Source: Phycisphaerales bacterium (lineage in GTDB: Bacteria; Planctomycetota; Phycisphaerae; Phycisphaerales; UBA1924). From it: a stretch of DNA of 64,000 nt. The DNA is taken from the NCBI GenBank assembly GCA_029260375.1, contig JAJDDI010000053.1, positions 62,001 to 126,000 on the forward strand. The letters run 5' to 3'. The translations under genes and the position numbers were made by a program. How positions within the stretch are numbered: position 1 is the stretch's first letter; each line of letters begins with the position of its first letter. Shown piece after piece: positions 50,328 to 58,904 of this stretch. Below the pieces are notes generated by a model. It had not been told where the DNA came from. It made no database searches and saw only the letters and a list, made by a program, of their open reading frames with translations.

Positions 50328-50993
50328 ATGATTGAGGCAGACGCCCGCACTCTCGCTGATCGAATCCTGCTCGACTTCCCCTCGCCCCGAGGCTTGGCTG
50401 ATCCGGTATGGCGATTCACACCCGCAGCGAAAGTCATCGATTGTGTGCTCTCACTGCGGAAGAAATACAAACTGATCGTTGAACCTCGGGTAAAGCGTTT
50501 CGTCAACTCCCACCCATCAGTCATTCGATGTCCCGACCTCCGTACACTAATTGATTCGTGGCAATCACCCGAATCCTTCATGGCCGAAGTGCTCCACATG
50601 CGTAGCCCTTCCAAGGCCACAATGCTCGTTGGAGTGCTCGATTACTTGATTGACATCCAAGACCGGTTTGAGGGAGAGCACGAAGAAGAGCGGTTGGCAG
50701 CGTGGGCGCGATGGGCCCGCCCCGGCGATTGCCTTACGCTTGACGTGCATGGTTTTAAGCTGGCCGGGTTCCAGTATCTCCGAATGCTTTTTGGCGCCGA
50801 TACGGTCAAGCCCGATGTTCACATTCTCGCATACGTCGAGGAAGCCCTGAGCCGCCCTATCGCTGGTCGGATGGCGCGGGAGGTTCAGGCGATCTTTGCG
50901 CTTGAACGGGCAAGCGAGTTGATCGGGCAGCCCGTACGGCACATCGATGTAGCAATATGGGAACGCAGATCGGGCCAGCGACTCGGCCCCTGA
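50328..50993 (+). CDS. protein of unknown function, weakly HhH-glycosylase-like
   Basis: 221 residues with lower G+C than its surroundings. Helical throughout: ARTLADRILLDFPSPRGLAD, a motif LDVHGFKLAGFQYLRMLFGA followed by DTVKPDVHILAYVEEALSR. The last part resembles the helix-hairpin-helix plus Asp segment of DNA glycosylases (GxKxAxxxLRxxG ... PDVHI), but the full family pattern is not present, so function is uncertain. ATG 50328 lies just after the REP pair. Confidence 0.6.
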   Translation: MIEADARTLADRILLDFPSPRGLADPVWRFTPAAKVIDCVLSLRKKYKLIVEPRVKRFVNSHPSVIRCPDLRTLIDSWQSPESFMAEVLHMRSPSKATMLVGVLDYLIDIQDRFEGEHEEERLAAWARWARPGDCLTLDVHGFKLAGFQYLRMLFGADTVKPDVHILAYVEEALSRPIAGRMAREVQAIFALERASELIGQPVRHIDVAIWERRSGQRLGP

Positions 50994-51056
50994 TGATCCA
51001 CGGACGCCACGATCACCTTCTCTTTCTATATATCCTCCCCCCATGCTCCCCTGCCG

Positions 51057-51149
51057 GACGCCACGACTCGCCGTCTCCGGCGCAGTCGTGCCCGCTCGAT
51101 CCCACGAGTGCGCCGGGTGCCACGGCTTGACCCGAAGGGCAAGCCGTGC
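51057..51149. repeat. left REP palindromes flanking the RAYT gene
   Basis: Contains CACGACTCGCCG ... CGGCGCAGTCGTG and a second palindrome CACGGCTTGACCC gaa GGGCAAGCCGTG. The 31 bases 51119-51149 are the exact reverse complement of 51753-51783 on the other side of the transposase gene. Confidence 0.85.
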
Positions 51150-51161
51150 CGCAAGCCCGGA

Positions 51162-51698
51162 TCATGCCCGGTCGATCGTGGGCCAGCGAGTCTCCAACCC
51201 CCGCGTTGCCCGCGCCGAAGACCACACCCAGTCCTCCTCCCGCCCCACCAGCCCTCGGCGCACCGGATTCTCGTGGATGTAGCGGATCTTCTCTCGAAGC
51301 TCGCCCTCCGAGAAGATGTTGCGGTCGTACCCGCCCCCGGCCTGCCAGAACCGCTCGGCGCCTGATCGGTCACGGATGCGATCGAGAACCGGCGCCTCAA
51401 GCTCTCGCCATCGCGCAAGCACCATCGCTGCGAACGGACGCTTGATCGCCGAAAGAACCGAAGGAACCGATGCGTTTGCCTGATCCGGCAGGATGAGCAG
51501 GTGCACGTGCTCGGGCATCACGACCCACGCGATCAGCTTGAAGTCCAGACGCGTTCGAGCCAGGAACAACTGCTCTGCAAACGGATCCCGGATGTCCGGG
51601 TTGGACAGCAACGGCAGACGCTGATAGCACGAGAACGTCAGAAACCGCGCATGCCCATCGATCTCGCATCGCCTCAGACGCTTGCGTGGCTCAGACAC
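51162..51698 (-). CDS. REP-associated tyrosine transposase (RAYT, IS200-like Y1)
   Basis: 178 residues from a GTG start at 51698 (another GTG at 51719 is possible; further upstream the frame runs into the repeats). The HUH nuclease motif is WVVMPEHVHLLILP; the tyrosine/NP helix is RYIHENPVRRGLVGREEDWV, exactly the RAYT pattern; the intervening IKRPFAAMVLARW and FWQAGGGYDRNIFSEGELRE are also typical. It acts on REP hairpins by single-strand cleavage. Palindromic REP copies flank it on both sides. Confidence 0.88.
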   Translation of the reverse strand: MSEPRKRLRRCEIDGHARFLTFSCYQRLPLLSNPDIRDPFAEQLFLARTRLDFKLIAWVVMPEHVHLLILPDQANASVPSVLSAIKRPFAAMVLARWRELEAPVLDRIRDRSGAERFWQAGGGYDRNIFSEGELREKIRYIHENPVRRGLVGREEDWVWSSARATRGLETRWPTIDRA

Positions 51699-51752
51699 GG
51701 GTCGAGCATCGCGTCTCACGCGTGATGTCGCAAGAACGGATCGACGAGATCC

Positions 51753-51894
51753 GCACGGCTTGCCCTTCGGGTCAAGCCGTGGCGCCCCCACCAATCCCGT
51801 ATCCTCCCCTCGTGCCGGGTGCCACGACTCGCCGTATTCGGCGCAGTCGTGCTCGCTCAAGCCCACGAGTGCGCGGCGGACCGCGACTCGTGCC
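51753..51894. repeat. right REP palindromes flanking the RAYT gene
   Basis: 51753-51783 is the exact reverse complement of 51119-51149. Then follow CACGACTCGCCG tatt CGGCGCAGTCGTG and a partial copy with GCTCAAGCCCACGAGTGCGC, ending just before plsY. Confidence 0.85.
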
Positions 51895-51919
51895 ACCCTC
51901 CTTCCCGTATCCTCCCCCC

Positions 51920-52609
51920 ATGCTCCCCTGGCTCATCGCCATCCCCCTGGCCTACCTCGCCGGCGCCGTCCCCTTCGGCGTCCTCATCGCCCGCGCCAAG
52001 GGCGTTGACATCACCAAGCACGGCTCAGGCAACCCCGGCGCCACCAACGTCGGGCGCGTCCTGGGTTTCCGCTTCTTCCTGCTGTGCTTCGTCCTCGACA
52101 TGCTCAAGGGCCTCGTCCCCACGCTCCTGGCGGGCCTCGCCGCGGGCGTGCTGGGCCAGCGCGAGATCCCCACGACAGACGCCTGGCTCTGGCTCGCGGT
52201 CATGGCCAGCGCCGTACTCGGGCACATGTTCAGCCCCTTCCTGAGGTTCAAGGGCGGCAAGGGCGTCGCCACCGGGCTGGGCGCGCTGCTGGGCGTCTTC
52301 CCGATCGGCGCCCTCGCCGCCGCCGCCGCCGCGATCGTCTGGGGGCTGACCTTCGCCATCTGGCGGTACGTCTCGCTCGCCTCCATCGCCGCGGCCATCG
52401 CCCTGCCCGTCGCGGTCACGCTCGCGCTCTGGGACCAGCTCACGGGCGACGCCCCGCTGCGGGCCCTGCCCTTCCTGAGCGTGACGCTGCTGCTGGGCGC
52501 CCTGGTCGTCTTCCGGCACCGCTCCAACGTCCGCCGCCTGCTCGCGGGCCAGGAGCACAAGGTCGGCTCGCCCAGGCCCCCCGCCGCGACGCCCCCGCAG
52601 ACAGACTGA
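51920..52609 (+). CDS. plsY: acyl-phosphate:glycerol-3-phosphate acyltransferase PlsY
   Basis: 229-residue membrane enzyme that starts phospholipid synthesis. Marks: LIAIPLAYLAGAVPFGVLIA, the SGNPGATNVGRVLG loop, the FLRFKGGKGVATGLGALLGV motif and the end VVFRHRSNVRRLLAGQEHKV. Five to six membrane segments. ATG 51920 is close behind REP sequence, so its promoter may be within or before the repeat block. Confidence 0.92.
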   Translation: MLPWLIAIPLAYLAGAVPFGVLIARAKGVDITKHGSGNPGATNVGRVLGFRFFLLCFVLDMLKGLVPTLLAGLAAGVLGQREIPTTDAWLWLAVMASAVLGHMFSPFLRFKGGKGVATGLGALLGVFPIGALAAAAAAIVWGLTFAIWRYVSLASIAAAIALPVAVTLALWDQLTGDAPLRALPFLSVTLLLGALVVFRHRSNVRRLLAGQEHKVGSPRPPAATPPQTD

Positions 52610-52798
52610 GGCCATCGCCCTCCGCTCAAGCTGCGGCCCATCCCCGCCCGATAACGACTCCGGAGCGTCCGAGAACCACGCCGGAACCGCTCTGGTGTGG
52701 TCCGAATCGCCTCCAGCTCGGCAAGTTCTGCGCCGCTTGAACTGCGGCGCTCAACTCGCCGATCTCAAGGGGACCGTCGCCCCGCGAGGAGGTATCAC

Positions 52799-53053
52799 AT
52801 GCGTCTGCGTCTGCACCGCGACGACAACCCAGAAGACGACGCCCCCGCCCCGTTCCCCTTCCCGAGGGACCGCGCGCCGGGCAGGTCCGATGATCGGCGT
52901 TCCGCCCGGAGCCCGAGCACCGAGGACACCGCCAGCGCGGCCGACGCCGCCCTGGACAACCTCCAGCGCGGCATCTCCGAGCTCGAGGAACTGCTCGACA
53001 CGCTCCCGTTCCCGGTTGCCGATCAGCACGACGACGGCCCGTACGCCGCCTGA
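52799..53053 (+). CDS. small acidic protein of unknown function
   Basis: 84 residues: MRLRLHRDDNPEDDAPAPFP, a disordered charged first half, then a helical segment TASAADAALDNLQRGISELE ELLDTLPFP. ATG 52799 has a strong GAGGAGG ribosome site. A stem GCGCCGC / GCGGCGC (52729-52749) lies in the leader. No family known. Confidence 0.6.
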   Translation: MRLRLHRDDNPEDDAPAPFPFPRDRAPGRSDDRRSARSPSTEDTASAADAALDNLQRGISELEELLDTLPFPVADQHDDGPYAA

Positions 53054-53074
53054 CCCCCTCGCCACGCGCGGAGA

Positions 53075-54733
53075 TCAGACCCGCTCGGCCGCTCTCGCCC
53101 CAACTCGGACGACCACCGCCGTCTCATCGTCCGCGCGATCGGCCAGCCCCGAGAACGCGCGCACGTGCCACATCGTCTGATCGAGCACGCGTGACGCCGT
53201 CGCCGAGGCGTCACGCCCCAAATGCTCGAGCACACCCGCGTGCAGGCGCGCCCGCCCATACCGCTGGCGGTCAAAGCTCGCCGCGTCCGTCACCCCATCG
53301 GTGTAGGCGAACAGCACGTCGCCCTCGTGCAGCTCGACCGCCCGCGAGGGGAACTCCTCATCCTGCTGCACCCCCAGCACGAGCCCCTCGCCGTGCAGCT
53401 CTTCGATCCGGGCAGCGCCCGACGCGACATCGCGCACCACAAAGGGCGGGTCGTGCCCCGCCGAGCAGTATGTCATCGCGCCCGTCCCGGGATCGATCAG
53501 ACCCAGCCAGACGGTCGCGAACTCGTTGGGCTGCGAGTCCCGGCACATCGCGTCGTTGGCCATCGCCATCACGCGCGACAGGTCGTCCACCTGCTCCAGG
53601 TACGCCCGCAACGTCGCCCGCACCGCGCTCATCAGCAGCGCCGCGGCGATCCCCTTGCCGACCACATCACCGATCAACACCACCACGCGCCCGCCCCGCT
53701 CGAACACGTCGAAGAAATCCCCTCCCAGCTCGGAGCTGGGCTCGCACCGCGCCGCGATCTGCAGCCCGGGCGTCGCGGGCAGCATCGTGGGCAGCATCCG
53801 CGCCTGCACCGCGCCCGCCAGACGCAGCTGCCGCTTGACCCGACGCGACCTGGCCCGAGACTCAACCAGCCTCGCCTGCTCCACCGCCGCCGCGCCCTGC
53901 TGCCCGATCGAGCGCAGCAGGCGCCGGTCCGCCTCGGAGAACGTCCGCACCGTGCGCGAGTACAGGCGCATCACCCCGATCGGACGCCCGCGCACGACCA
54001 ATCCGGCGCCGATGAAGCTCCGCAGGTTCTCCCGCACGCACCGCTGCGGCTCGATCACCCGCGGGTCCGCCAGCAGATCCTCGGACACCACCACCTCGCC
54101 GTCGAGCGCGTGCCGGTCGAACACCCGGTTCCGGCTCAGCGGCGTCCCGCTCTCGAGCCACTCGTCGCTCAACCCCGAGCTGGCGCTCACGACCAGCTCC
54201 GACTCATCGTTTGACCGCGCGATCCCGTCCGCGTCCTCGGGCAGCAGCACCAGCGATCCCGCGTCCAGGCCCAGCACCTCCAGCGCCGACCCGAACGCGG
54301 CCTTGAGCACGTCCGCCGGGTCGCCCCCGCCCACGAGCAGGCTGCTCAGGCGCTCGAGCACGCCCAGCTCCTTCACCCGCCCGCGCAGCTCCGAGACGTC
54401 CGCGCACAGCTCGCTGGCCGCCCGTCCCAGCAGCGCCAAGATCGATCTCGTGTGCTGGTAGTCCGCGTTGTCGCCCGCCCAGCCCGTCATCACGAGCGAC
54501 CCGATCCGCGCCCCCTCGACCAGCAGCGGCACCTCGACCGGGTCCTCCACCGCGTCACCCCGAATCAGCAGGCCGCCCTCGTTGTCGATCAGCTCGCCAC
54601 GCTCGTCGCGCAGCTGCACCGAGGCGCCCGTGAGCGCCGACAGCTCATCGCACAGCGCCGCGAGCGATCCATCGGTGATGTAGTCGCGGATGGAGACCCG
54701 CCGCCGACGCCCGGCACCTGCGTCCGTGCTCAT
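53075..54733 (-). CDS. SpoIIE/RsbU-type PP2C phosphatase with GAF domain
   Basis: 552 residues: an N-terminal sensor-like part, a GAF domain (ALEVLGLDAGSLVLLPEDAD through GAGLVVRGRPIGVMRLYSR), a helix linker, and the PP2C-like phosphatase with its metal aspartates in SSELGGDFFDVFERGGRVVV, IGDVVGKGIAAALLMSAVRA, YCSAGHDPPFVV and LFAYTDGVTDAAS plus ADDETAVVVR at the end. Such enzymes dephosphorylate anti-sigma antagonists in partner-switching. No STAS or HATPase partner is nearby. Overlaps the next minus-strand gene by four bases. Confidence 0.88.
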   Translation of the reverse strand: MSTDAGAGRRRRVSIRDYITDGSLAALCDELSALTGASVQLRDERGELIDNEGGLLIRGDAVEDPVEVPLLVEGARIGSLVMTGWAGDNADYQHTRSILALLGRAASELCADVSELRGRVKELGVLERLSSLLVGGGDPADVLKAAFGSALEVLGLDAGSLVLLPEDADGIARSNDESELVVSASSGLSDEWLESGTPLSRNRVFDRHALDGEVVVSEDLLADPRVIEPQRCVRENLRSFIGAGLVVRGRPIGVMRLYSRTVRTFSEADRRLLRSIGQQGAAAVEQARLVESRARSRRVKRQLRLAGAVQARMLPTMLPATPGLQIAARCEPSSELGGDFFDVFERGGRVVVLIGDVVGKGIAAALLMSAVRATLRAYLEQVDDLSRVMAMANDAMCRDSQPNEFATVWLGLIDPGTGAMTYCSAGHDPPFVVRDVASGAARIEELHGEGLVLGVQQDEEFPSRAVELHEGDVLFAYTDGVTDAASFDRQRYGRARLHAGVLEHLGRDASATASRVLDQTMWHVRAFSGLADRADDETAVVVRVGARAAERV

Positions 54734-56409
54734 CCATCATTCTCTGCGGGCAACCACACACGCTCGAGCAGGTCCAGCAGGCGACGCTCGCTCGCCTGGC
54801 TCTCGTCGTCGGCGTACAGGTCGTTCACCGCCCGGATCGCCGCCAGCCCGTCGCGCACCGCGACCCGGTCGCCCGACTGTCGCCCCAGGTACGCCAGCAG
54901 CAGGCCAGACTCCCGGCGCAGCTGCGGGTCGCCCTTGGCGCTCGCGTCCGCCCCGGCGCCGATCCCGGCCTTGGCCCGCAGCTTCGACATGATCTGTTCG
55001 CGCCGCTCCTTGCCGGGCAGCAGCTTCTCGTCGAAACGCATCGCCACCAGCTCCGGGTTCTGGAAGATCAGCACCCGCAGGTTCATCGAGGCCGACAGGT
55101 ACATCCCCGCGCCCAGCTGCGCGTGAATCCGCCCGACCTGCGCCGTCACGTCGCCGGGCTGGAGCGCCAGCGCCCGCGTGAACCGCTCCTCGGCGTCGAA
55201 GAACCGCTCGCGCGTCAGCAGCCGCTGGCCCGATTCCATGTGCTCACGGAACGCGTCCCGCGTCCCGGCCTCCCCGGGCGAGACCAGTCGCTCGATCGGC
55301 TCACGCGACTTTCGCATCAGCTCCAGCGTCTGCTCGTCGAACGCCCCCAGACGCTCCATCGCGTCCAGATCGAACGACCCTCCGTCACCGGGCGTCGGCG
55401 CCTGATCCCCGTCCTCCTTCTCGTCTGACGCGGGCGGATCGCCCCGGTTCAGCCGGTTCCGCAGCTCCAGGAGCCGCTGGCGCCAGTCGAGATCCTGCCC
55501 CGCCGCCCCGGGCTCATCCTCGCCCCCCGTGGCCGCTTCCTCGAGCTGACGCATCACCACGTCGTGGGCCGTCTCCACCCGGTTCGCGTCCTCGAACGCC
55601 GTCCCGGGCATGCTCGTGTCCACGCGTGTGTCCGGGCGCAGGTCCTGAGACTCATCGGGAATCGGCGCCAGACGCACCCCGCGCAGCGGCGAGGCCGTCA
55701 CCCCGATGTCCATGCCCTGGCCCTGCGTGTCCATCTTGTTGACCATCACCGGCTGCAGACTCATGATCGTCGAGTACGCCGACGAAGAACGCAGCGTCCC
55801 CAGCAACGACCCCGTCTCGCTCTCATCGGACGGATCCGGGCGCGACAGGCCGACGCCCTCGCGCGCCGGGACGGACCGATCCAGCGCCACCGGCTCCGGC
55901 GTGAACGAGCGCGGCACCACGATCGACCCCACCAGGTTCGGCGGGGGCGTCGAGCCCGTCGTCAACGCCATCTGGTACTGGAGCGCCTCGGTCCCCCGGA
56001 TCCCCTGACCCACGAGACCCGAGTACAGCGAGTCACGCCGGAACGCGAACAGATCATTCGATCCCAGGTCCGAGCGGAACGCCCTCGGGTCGGAGTATCC
56101 CACGTCGCCGCGGAACGACAGCCCGCTGGGCGCGTTGCCCGTGACGATCGATCGCCTGAACCCGAACTCACGCATCGGGTCGCGCGAGATCCCCGCGTCG
56201 TTGTAGCGGCTCCCGTGGTACAGGCTGTTGTCCAGGAGCCGCCCCGAGCTGCCCGCCTGCTGCGTCGCGGCTCCGCCGGCCCACAGCGACTGCGGCCCCC
56301 GCGGGTCCAGCCGCTGGTCCAGACCCGCGTCCAGCGCGTTCTGACCCTGCGCCAGCGATCCCATCGCCAGCCCCGCGACCAACCCGACAATCCGTGCCCG
56401 TCCGCTCAT
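54730..56409 (-). CDS. exported protein of unknown function with TPR-like C terminus
   Basis: 559 residues from ATG 56409 (ribosome site GAGGAGG), with a signal peptide (MSGRARIVGLVAGLAMGSLA). The first 300 residues are low in recognisable structure with many RSxLGSNDLFAFRR-like, Gly/Ser/Arg-rich segments; then a helical region (DWRQRLLELRNRLNRGD) and TPR-like helices near 410-470 (GQRLLTRERFFDAEERFTRA, ALQPGDVTAQVGRIHAQLGA). Probably periplasmic. Linked by a four-base overlap to the SpoIIE-type phosphatase gene downstream, which suggests a joint role. Confidence 0.7.
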   Translation of the reverse strand: MSGRARIVGLVAGLAMGSLAQGQNALDAGLDQRLDPRGPQSLWAGGAATQQAGSSGRLLDNSLYHGSRYNDAGISRDPMREFGFRRSIVTGNAPSGLSFRGDVGYSDPRAFRSDLGSNDLFAFRRDSLYSGLVGQGIRGTEALQYQMALTTGSTPPPNLVGSIVVPRSFTPEPVALDRSVPAREGVGLSRPDPSDESETGSLLGTLRSSSAYSTIMSLQPVMVNKMDTQGQGMDIGVTASPLRGVRLAPIPDESQDLRPDTRVDTSMPGTAFEDANRVETAHDVVMRQLEEAATGGEDEPGAAGQDLDWRQRLLELRNRLNRGDPPASDEKEDGDQAPTPGDGGSFDLDAMERLGAFDEQTLELMRKSREPIERLVSPGEAGTRDAFREHMESGQRLLTRERFFDAEERFTRALALQPGDVTAQVGRIHAQLGAGMYLSASMNLRVLIFQNPELVAMRFDEKLLPGKERREQIMSKLRAKAGIGAGADASAKGDPQLRRESGLLLAYLGRQSGDRVAVRDGLAAIRAVNDLYADDESQASERRLLDLLERVWLPAENDG

Positions 56410-56572
56410 GACCGCCTCCTCGTTCCCACAAGAATGATACTCGGTCCCCCGGAGCGCCCGATCGCACAAAGCCCACCCGTGCGCGCCCAATAACACGGGG
56501 CGGACCCCACGCCCCCCCTCCTACGCCTCCCGGCGCTCGGTTGTGCTTCGGTTTCGCCCCTCGGGGCGCCCG

Positions 56573-57550
56573 TCAGAGACCCTGGCTGGGCTTCTTCACG
56601 CCCAGGTGCTCCAGCACCGCCACGCACCCGTCGTTGATCGCGTCGGCGACCATGAAGTACACCAGGCCCCCGTCCGTCCACGCCAGCACGCGCGTCCCGG
56701 ACTCGCCGCACGCCTTGGTGTCCAGGGCGTACGTCACGCCCGGCTCGAGCGGCAGCTCGCCGTGGTCCGCCTTCACGAACACGCTCACCACCCGCTCCAC
56801 GCTCCCGTCCGGGGCGATCAGGTCCAGCCGCAGATGCGCCGAACTCCCGTCCGACCCCGGCACGTGACAGTTGCCCGCGCCCACAAACACCATCTCGGGG
56901 GTTCCGACCGTCAGCCCCTCCATCGAGGGAACCGACCCGACCACCTGCTGGAAGAACGCGCGGACCTCTTCGGGCTCGTGGAGTGACAGCTTGCTCGCGG
57001 CCACGGCCGGGTCGATCACCCGCCGATGCTCGCCCGCCACATGCCCCACCAAGCGCGATCGGTAGTCCATCTGCGCATCGGTCAGGTGCACGCCAGCGAG
57101 CCTCGTCGCCTGCCAGACCAGCACCGACGCCACGCCCACCACCAGCACCGCCGCCAGGACGCTCACCAGCGACTGACGCCTCGCCCAGAACGATCGCGAA
57201 CGCGTCTGCACACGCAGCGGCACGGGCATCGACGCCCCGCTGCCGGGCTTGGGCGCCTCGGTCAGCTTCAGCTCCGGCGTGGGCTCGCTGTCGCGGGCGC
57301 TCTCGATGATCCGTTCAACGCTGGCCCGCAGCGACGCGGGGGCCGACGTCGCGCCCATCACCCGACCGACCGCCCCGCGAAGCTCACGCTCAAACTGGAC
57401 CCGCGCGTGACCCTCCAGGCTCCGCGACAGCAGCCGGTCGAGCGTCTCACGCTGCTCGTCGCTCAGCTCGTCGTCGGCGGCGAGACGCATCAACGCCGCG
57501 TCGGGCATCGCCGCCTGATCTCCCGCGAAGTTGTCCTGCTCGTCCGTCAT
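56573..57550 (-). CDS. single-pass membrane anti-sigma factor
   Basis: 325 residues: cytoplasmic N-terminal part of about 130 (LMRLAADDELSDEQRETLDR, FERELRGAVGRVMGATSAPA with RsiW-like spacing but no HxxxCxxC), one membrane segment (LVSVLAAVLVVGVASVLVW) and an extracytoplasmic domain with two cysteine-containing loops (AGNCHVPGSDG, TKACGESGTRVLAW). The ATG overlaps the sigma gene stop in ATGA. It should hold the ECF sigma factor at the membrane. Confidence 0.82.
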   Translation of the reverse strand: MTDEQDNFAGDQAAMPDAALMRLAADDELSDEQRETLDRLLSRSLEGHARVQFERELRGAVGRVMGATSAPASLRASVERIIESARDSEPTPELKLTEAPKPGSGASMPVPLRVQTRSRSFWARRQSLVSVLAAVLVVGVASVLVWQATRLAGVHLTDAQMDYRSRLVGHVAGEHRRVIDPAVAASKLSLHEPEEVRAFFQQVVGSVPSMEGLTVGTPEMVFVGAGNCHVPGSDGSSAHLRLDLIAPDGSVERVVSVFVKADHGELPLEPGVTYALDTKACGESGTRVLAWTDGGLVYFMVADAINDGCVAVLEHLGVKKPSQGL

Positions 57551-58158
57551 GCCGACTGTCCCTGCCCTTCGCTCCGCCCGTTCGCGTTCTCGATCCCCAG
57601 GTCGCTCGCCGCCCCGTCGTCCGCCAGCAGCCGATCCGCCAGCACCTTCCGAGCCCGGTGCAGACGGCTCATCACCGTCCCGATGGGCACCTCGAGGATC
57701 GTCGCGATCTCCCGGTACTTCAGCCCGTCCACGCCCCACATCATGAGCACCTCCCGGTACTCGTCCTTGAGCTCATCGATCGCCTTCTTCAGCCGACCGT
57801 CCACGTGCTCCCAGTCCAGCTCCGTCCGGTCGAAGACCGGGGGCGCCTCGCCGGGCAGCGTCTCGGAGCTCTCCTCCGCGTAGAACGCCTCGACCGACTT
57901 GGGCTGGCGCCCTTCCTTCTTGATCCGCGTGTAGAACACGTTGTGCGTGATCGTGAAGAGCCACGACCGCATCCCGCCCGACCCGTCCTCGTCGCCCTTG
58001 TCCTCGAACCGCTCGATCGTCCCGGGACGGAACGCCCGCGCGTAGACCTCCTGAACGAGGTCCTCGGCCTCTTCCGGGCGACGCGACAGATGCAGCGCCA
58101 TCCGGTACACGCTGTCCAAATGCTCGAGGGCAAGCCTCTCGAACTGGTCGCGCTCCAA
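57547..58158 (-). CDS. ECF RNA polymerase sigma factor
   Basis: 203 residues with region 2 (LDSVYRMALHLSRRPEEAED, LVQEVYARAFRP, MRSWLFTITHNVFYTRIKKE) and region 4 (LKDEYREVLMMWGVDGLKYR, TILEVPIGTVMSRLHRARKV), close to the RpoE/SigW-like group. The start is TTG at 58158, with AAGGG at good spacing before it; no ATG fits. Forms a unit with the overlapping anti-sigma gene. Confidence 0.92.
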   Translation of the reverse strand: MERDQFERLALEHLDSVYRMALHLSRRPEEAEDLVQEVYARAFRPGTIERFEDKGDEDGSGGMRSWLFTITHNVFYTRIKKEGRQPKSVEAFYAEESSETLPGEAPPVFDRTELDWEHVDGRLKKAIDELKDEYREVLMMWGVDGLKYREIATILEVPIGTVMSRLHRARKVLADRLLADDGAASDLGIENANGRSEGQGQSA

Positions 58159-58275
58159 TGAGTAATCCCTTCATCACAGGGGCAACCGCCCCCAGGCCGG
58201 GCCTATTCCGCGTGAACGCCGAGCATAGACCATCGGCCCGCGCAGACCCACCCGGGCCCGATCAGCCGCCGAACC

Positions 58276-58821
58276 CTAGCCCCCACCCCCGGACCGAGAA
58301 CGCTCGTACACCTCGTGCTGGCGAACCGGCATCGAGTCGATCAGCCCGAACAGCTCCGTCGCCGCCATCGCCCGCGCCGAGCGACGCTTCACCCCCCCGT
58401 CCTTGCCCACCAGCACCACCTCCGCGGGCCACTTGCTCGCCCGGTACCGCCCGTGCCACCGCACCGCGCTGGCCGGGCTCATCGGGCGGTTGTCGTACCG
58501 GGAAACCCCCGTCTCGTACACCTCGACGAGCGTCATCTCCCGCTCCTCGAAGCCCTCGCGGGCCGCCAACACCACACCGATCTGATCCCGCGCGACCGGG
58601 TCCTGCTCCGACATCGCGAAGATCACCAGCGGGCGCCGCCCCGCCCGGCTCTCATCCACCGGGAAGTCGCTGAAGCGGACCAGCCTCGGGTCCAGCTCCT
58701 CGGGGAGCGCGGGGGTCGTGTCACGGACCTGGGCCGTCTTCTTGCACCCCGGGGTCAGCATCAGGCCCATCGCGATCGCCGTCGCGGCCGCCAGCCAGGG
58801 CGTGTGGATTCTCCGTCTCAT
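58276..58821 (-). CDS. DUF4174 lipoprotein
   Basis: 181 residues with a lipoprotein signal (AAATAIAMGLMLTPGCKK, lipobox LTPGC). The DUF4174 pattern is clear: RPLVIFAMSEQDPVARDQIG, ... EVVLVGKDGGVKRRSARAMA, LFGLIDSMPVRQHEVYERS. Proteins of this family resemble thioredoxin folds but lack the CxxC and their function is unknown. Separated from the sigma gene start by 117 bases and divergent from metG. Confidence 0.8.
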   Translation of the reverse strand: MRRRIHTPWLAAATAIAMGLMLTPGCKKTAQVRDTTPALPEELDPRLVRFSDFPVDESRAGRRPLVIFAMSEQDPVARDQIGVVLAAREGFEEREMTLVEVYETGVSRYDNRPMSPASAVRWHGRYRASKWPAEVVLVGKDGGVKRRSARAMAATELFGLIDSMPVRQHEVYERSRSGGGG

Positions 58822-58904
58822 GCCCCCAGCCTACACGATCATCCATCCAGATCCGTCCAGAGATCCACCCCGAGATCCATCGAGACCTCACCTAGACTCG
58901 CCCC

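Noticed and set aside
50173-50328. N-terminal extension of the 49951-50172 protein
   Set aside because: It would be a translation of the REP palindromes (HNCAEDGGSWHP type peptides) and not a protein domain.
50191-51894. Possible CRISPR array
   Set aside because: Repeats are palindromic, few, unevenly spaced and tied to a RAYT gene; no regular spacers and no cas genes.
51699-51896. N-terminal extension of the transposase
   Set aside because: Reads through flanking repeats; RAYT proteins start near the GTG at 51698.
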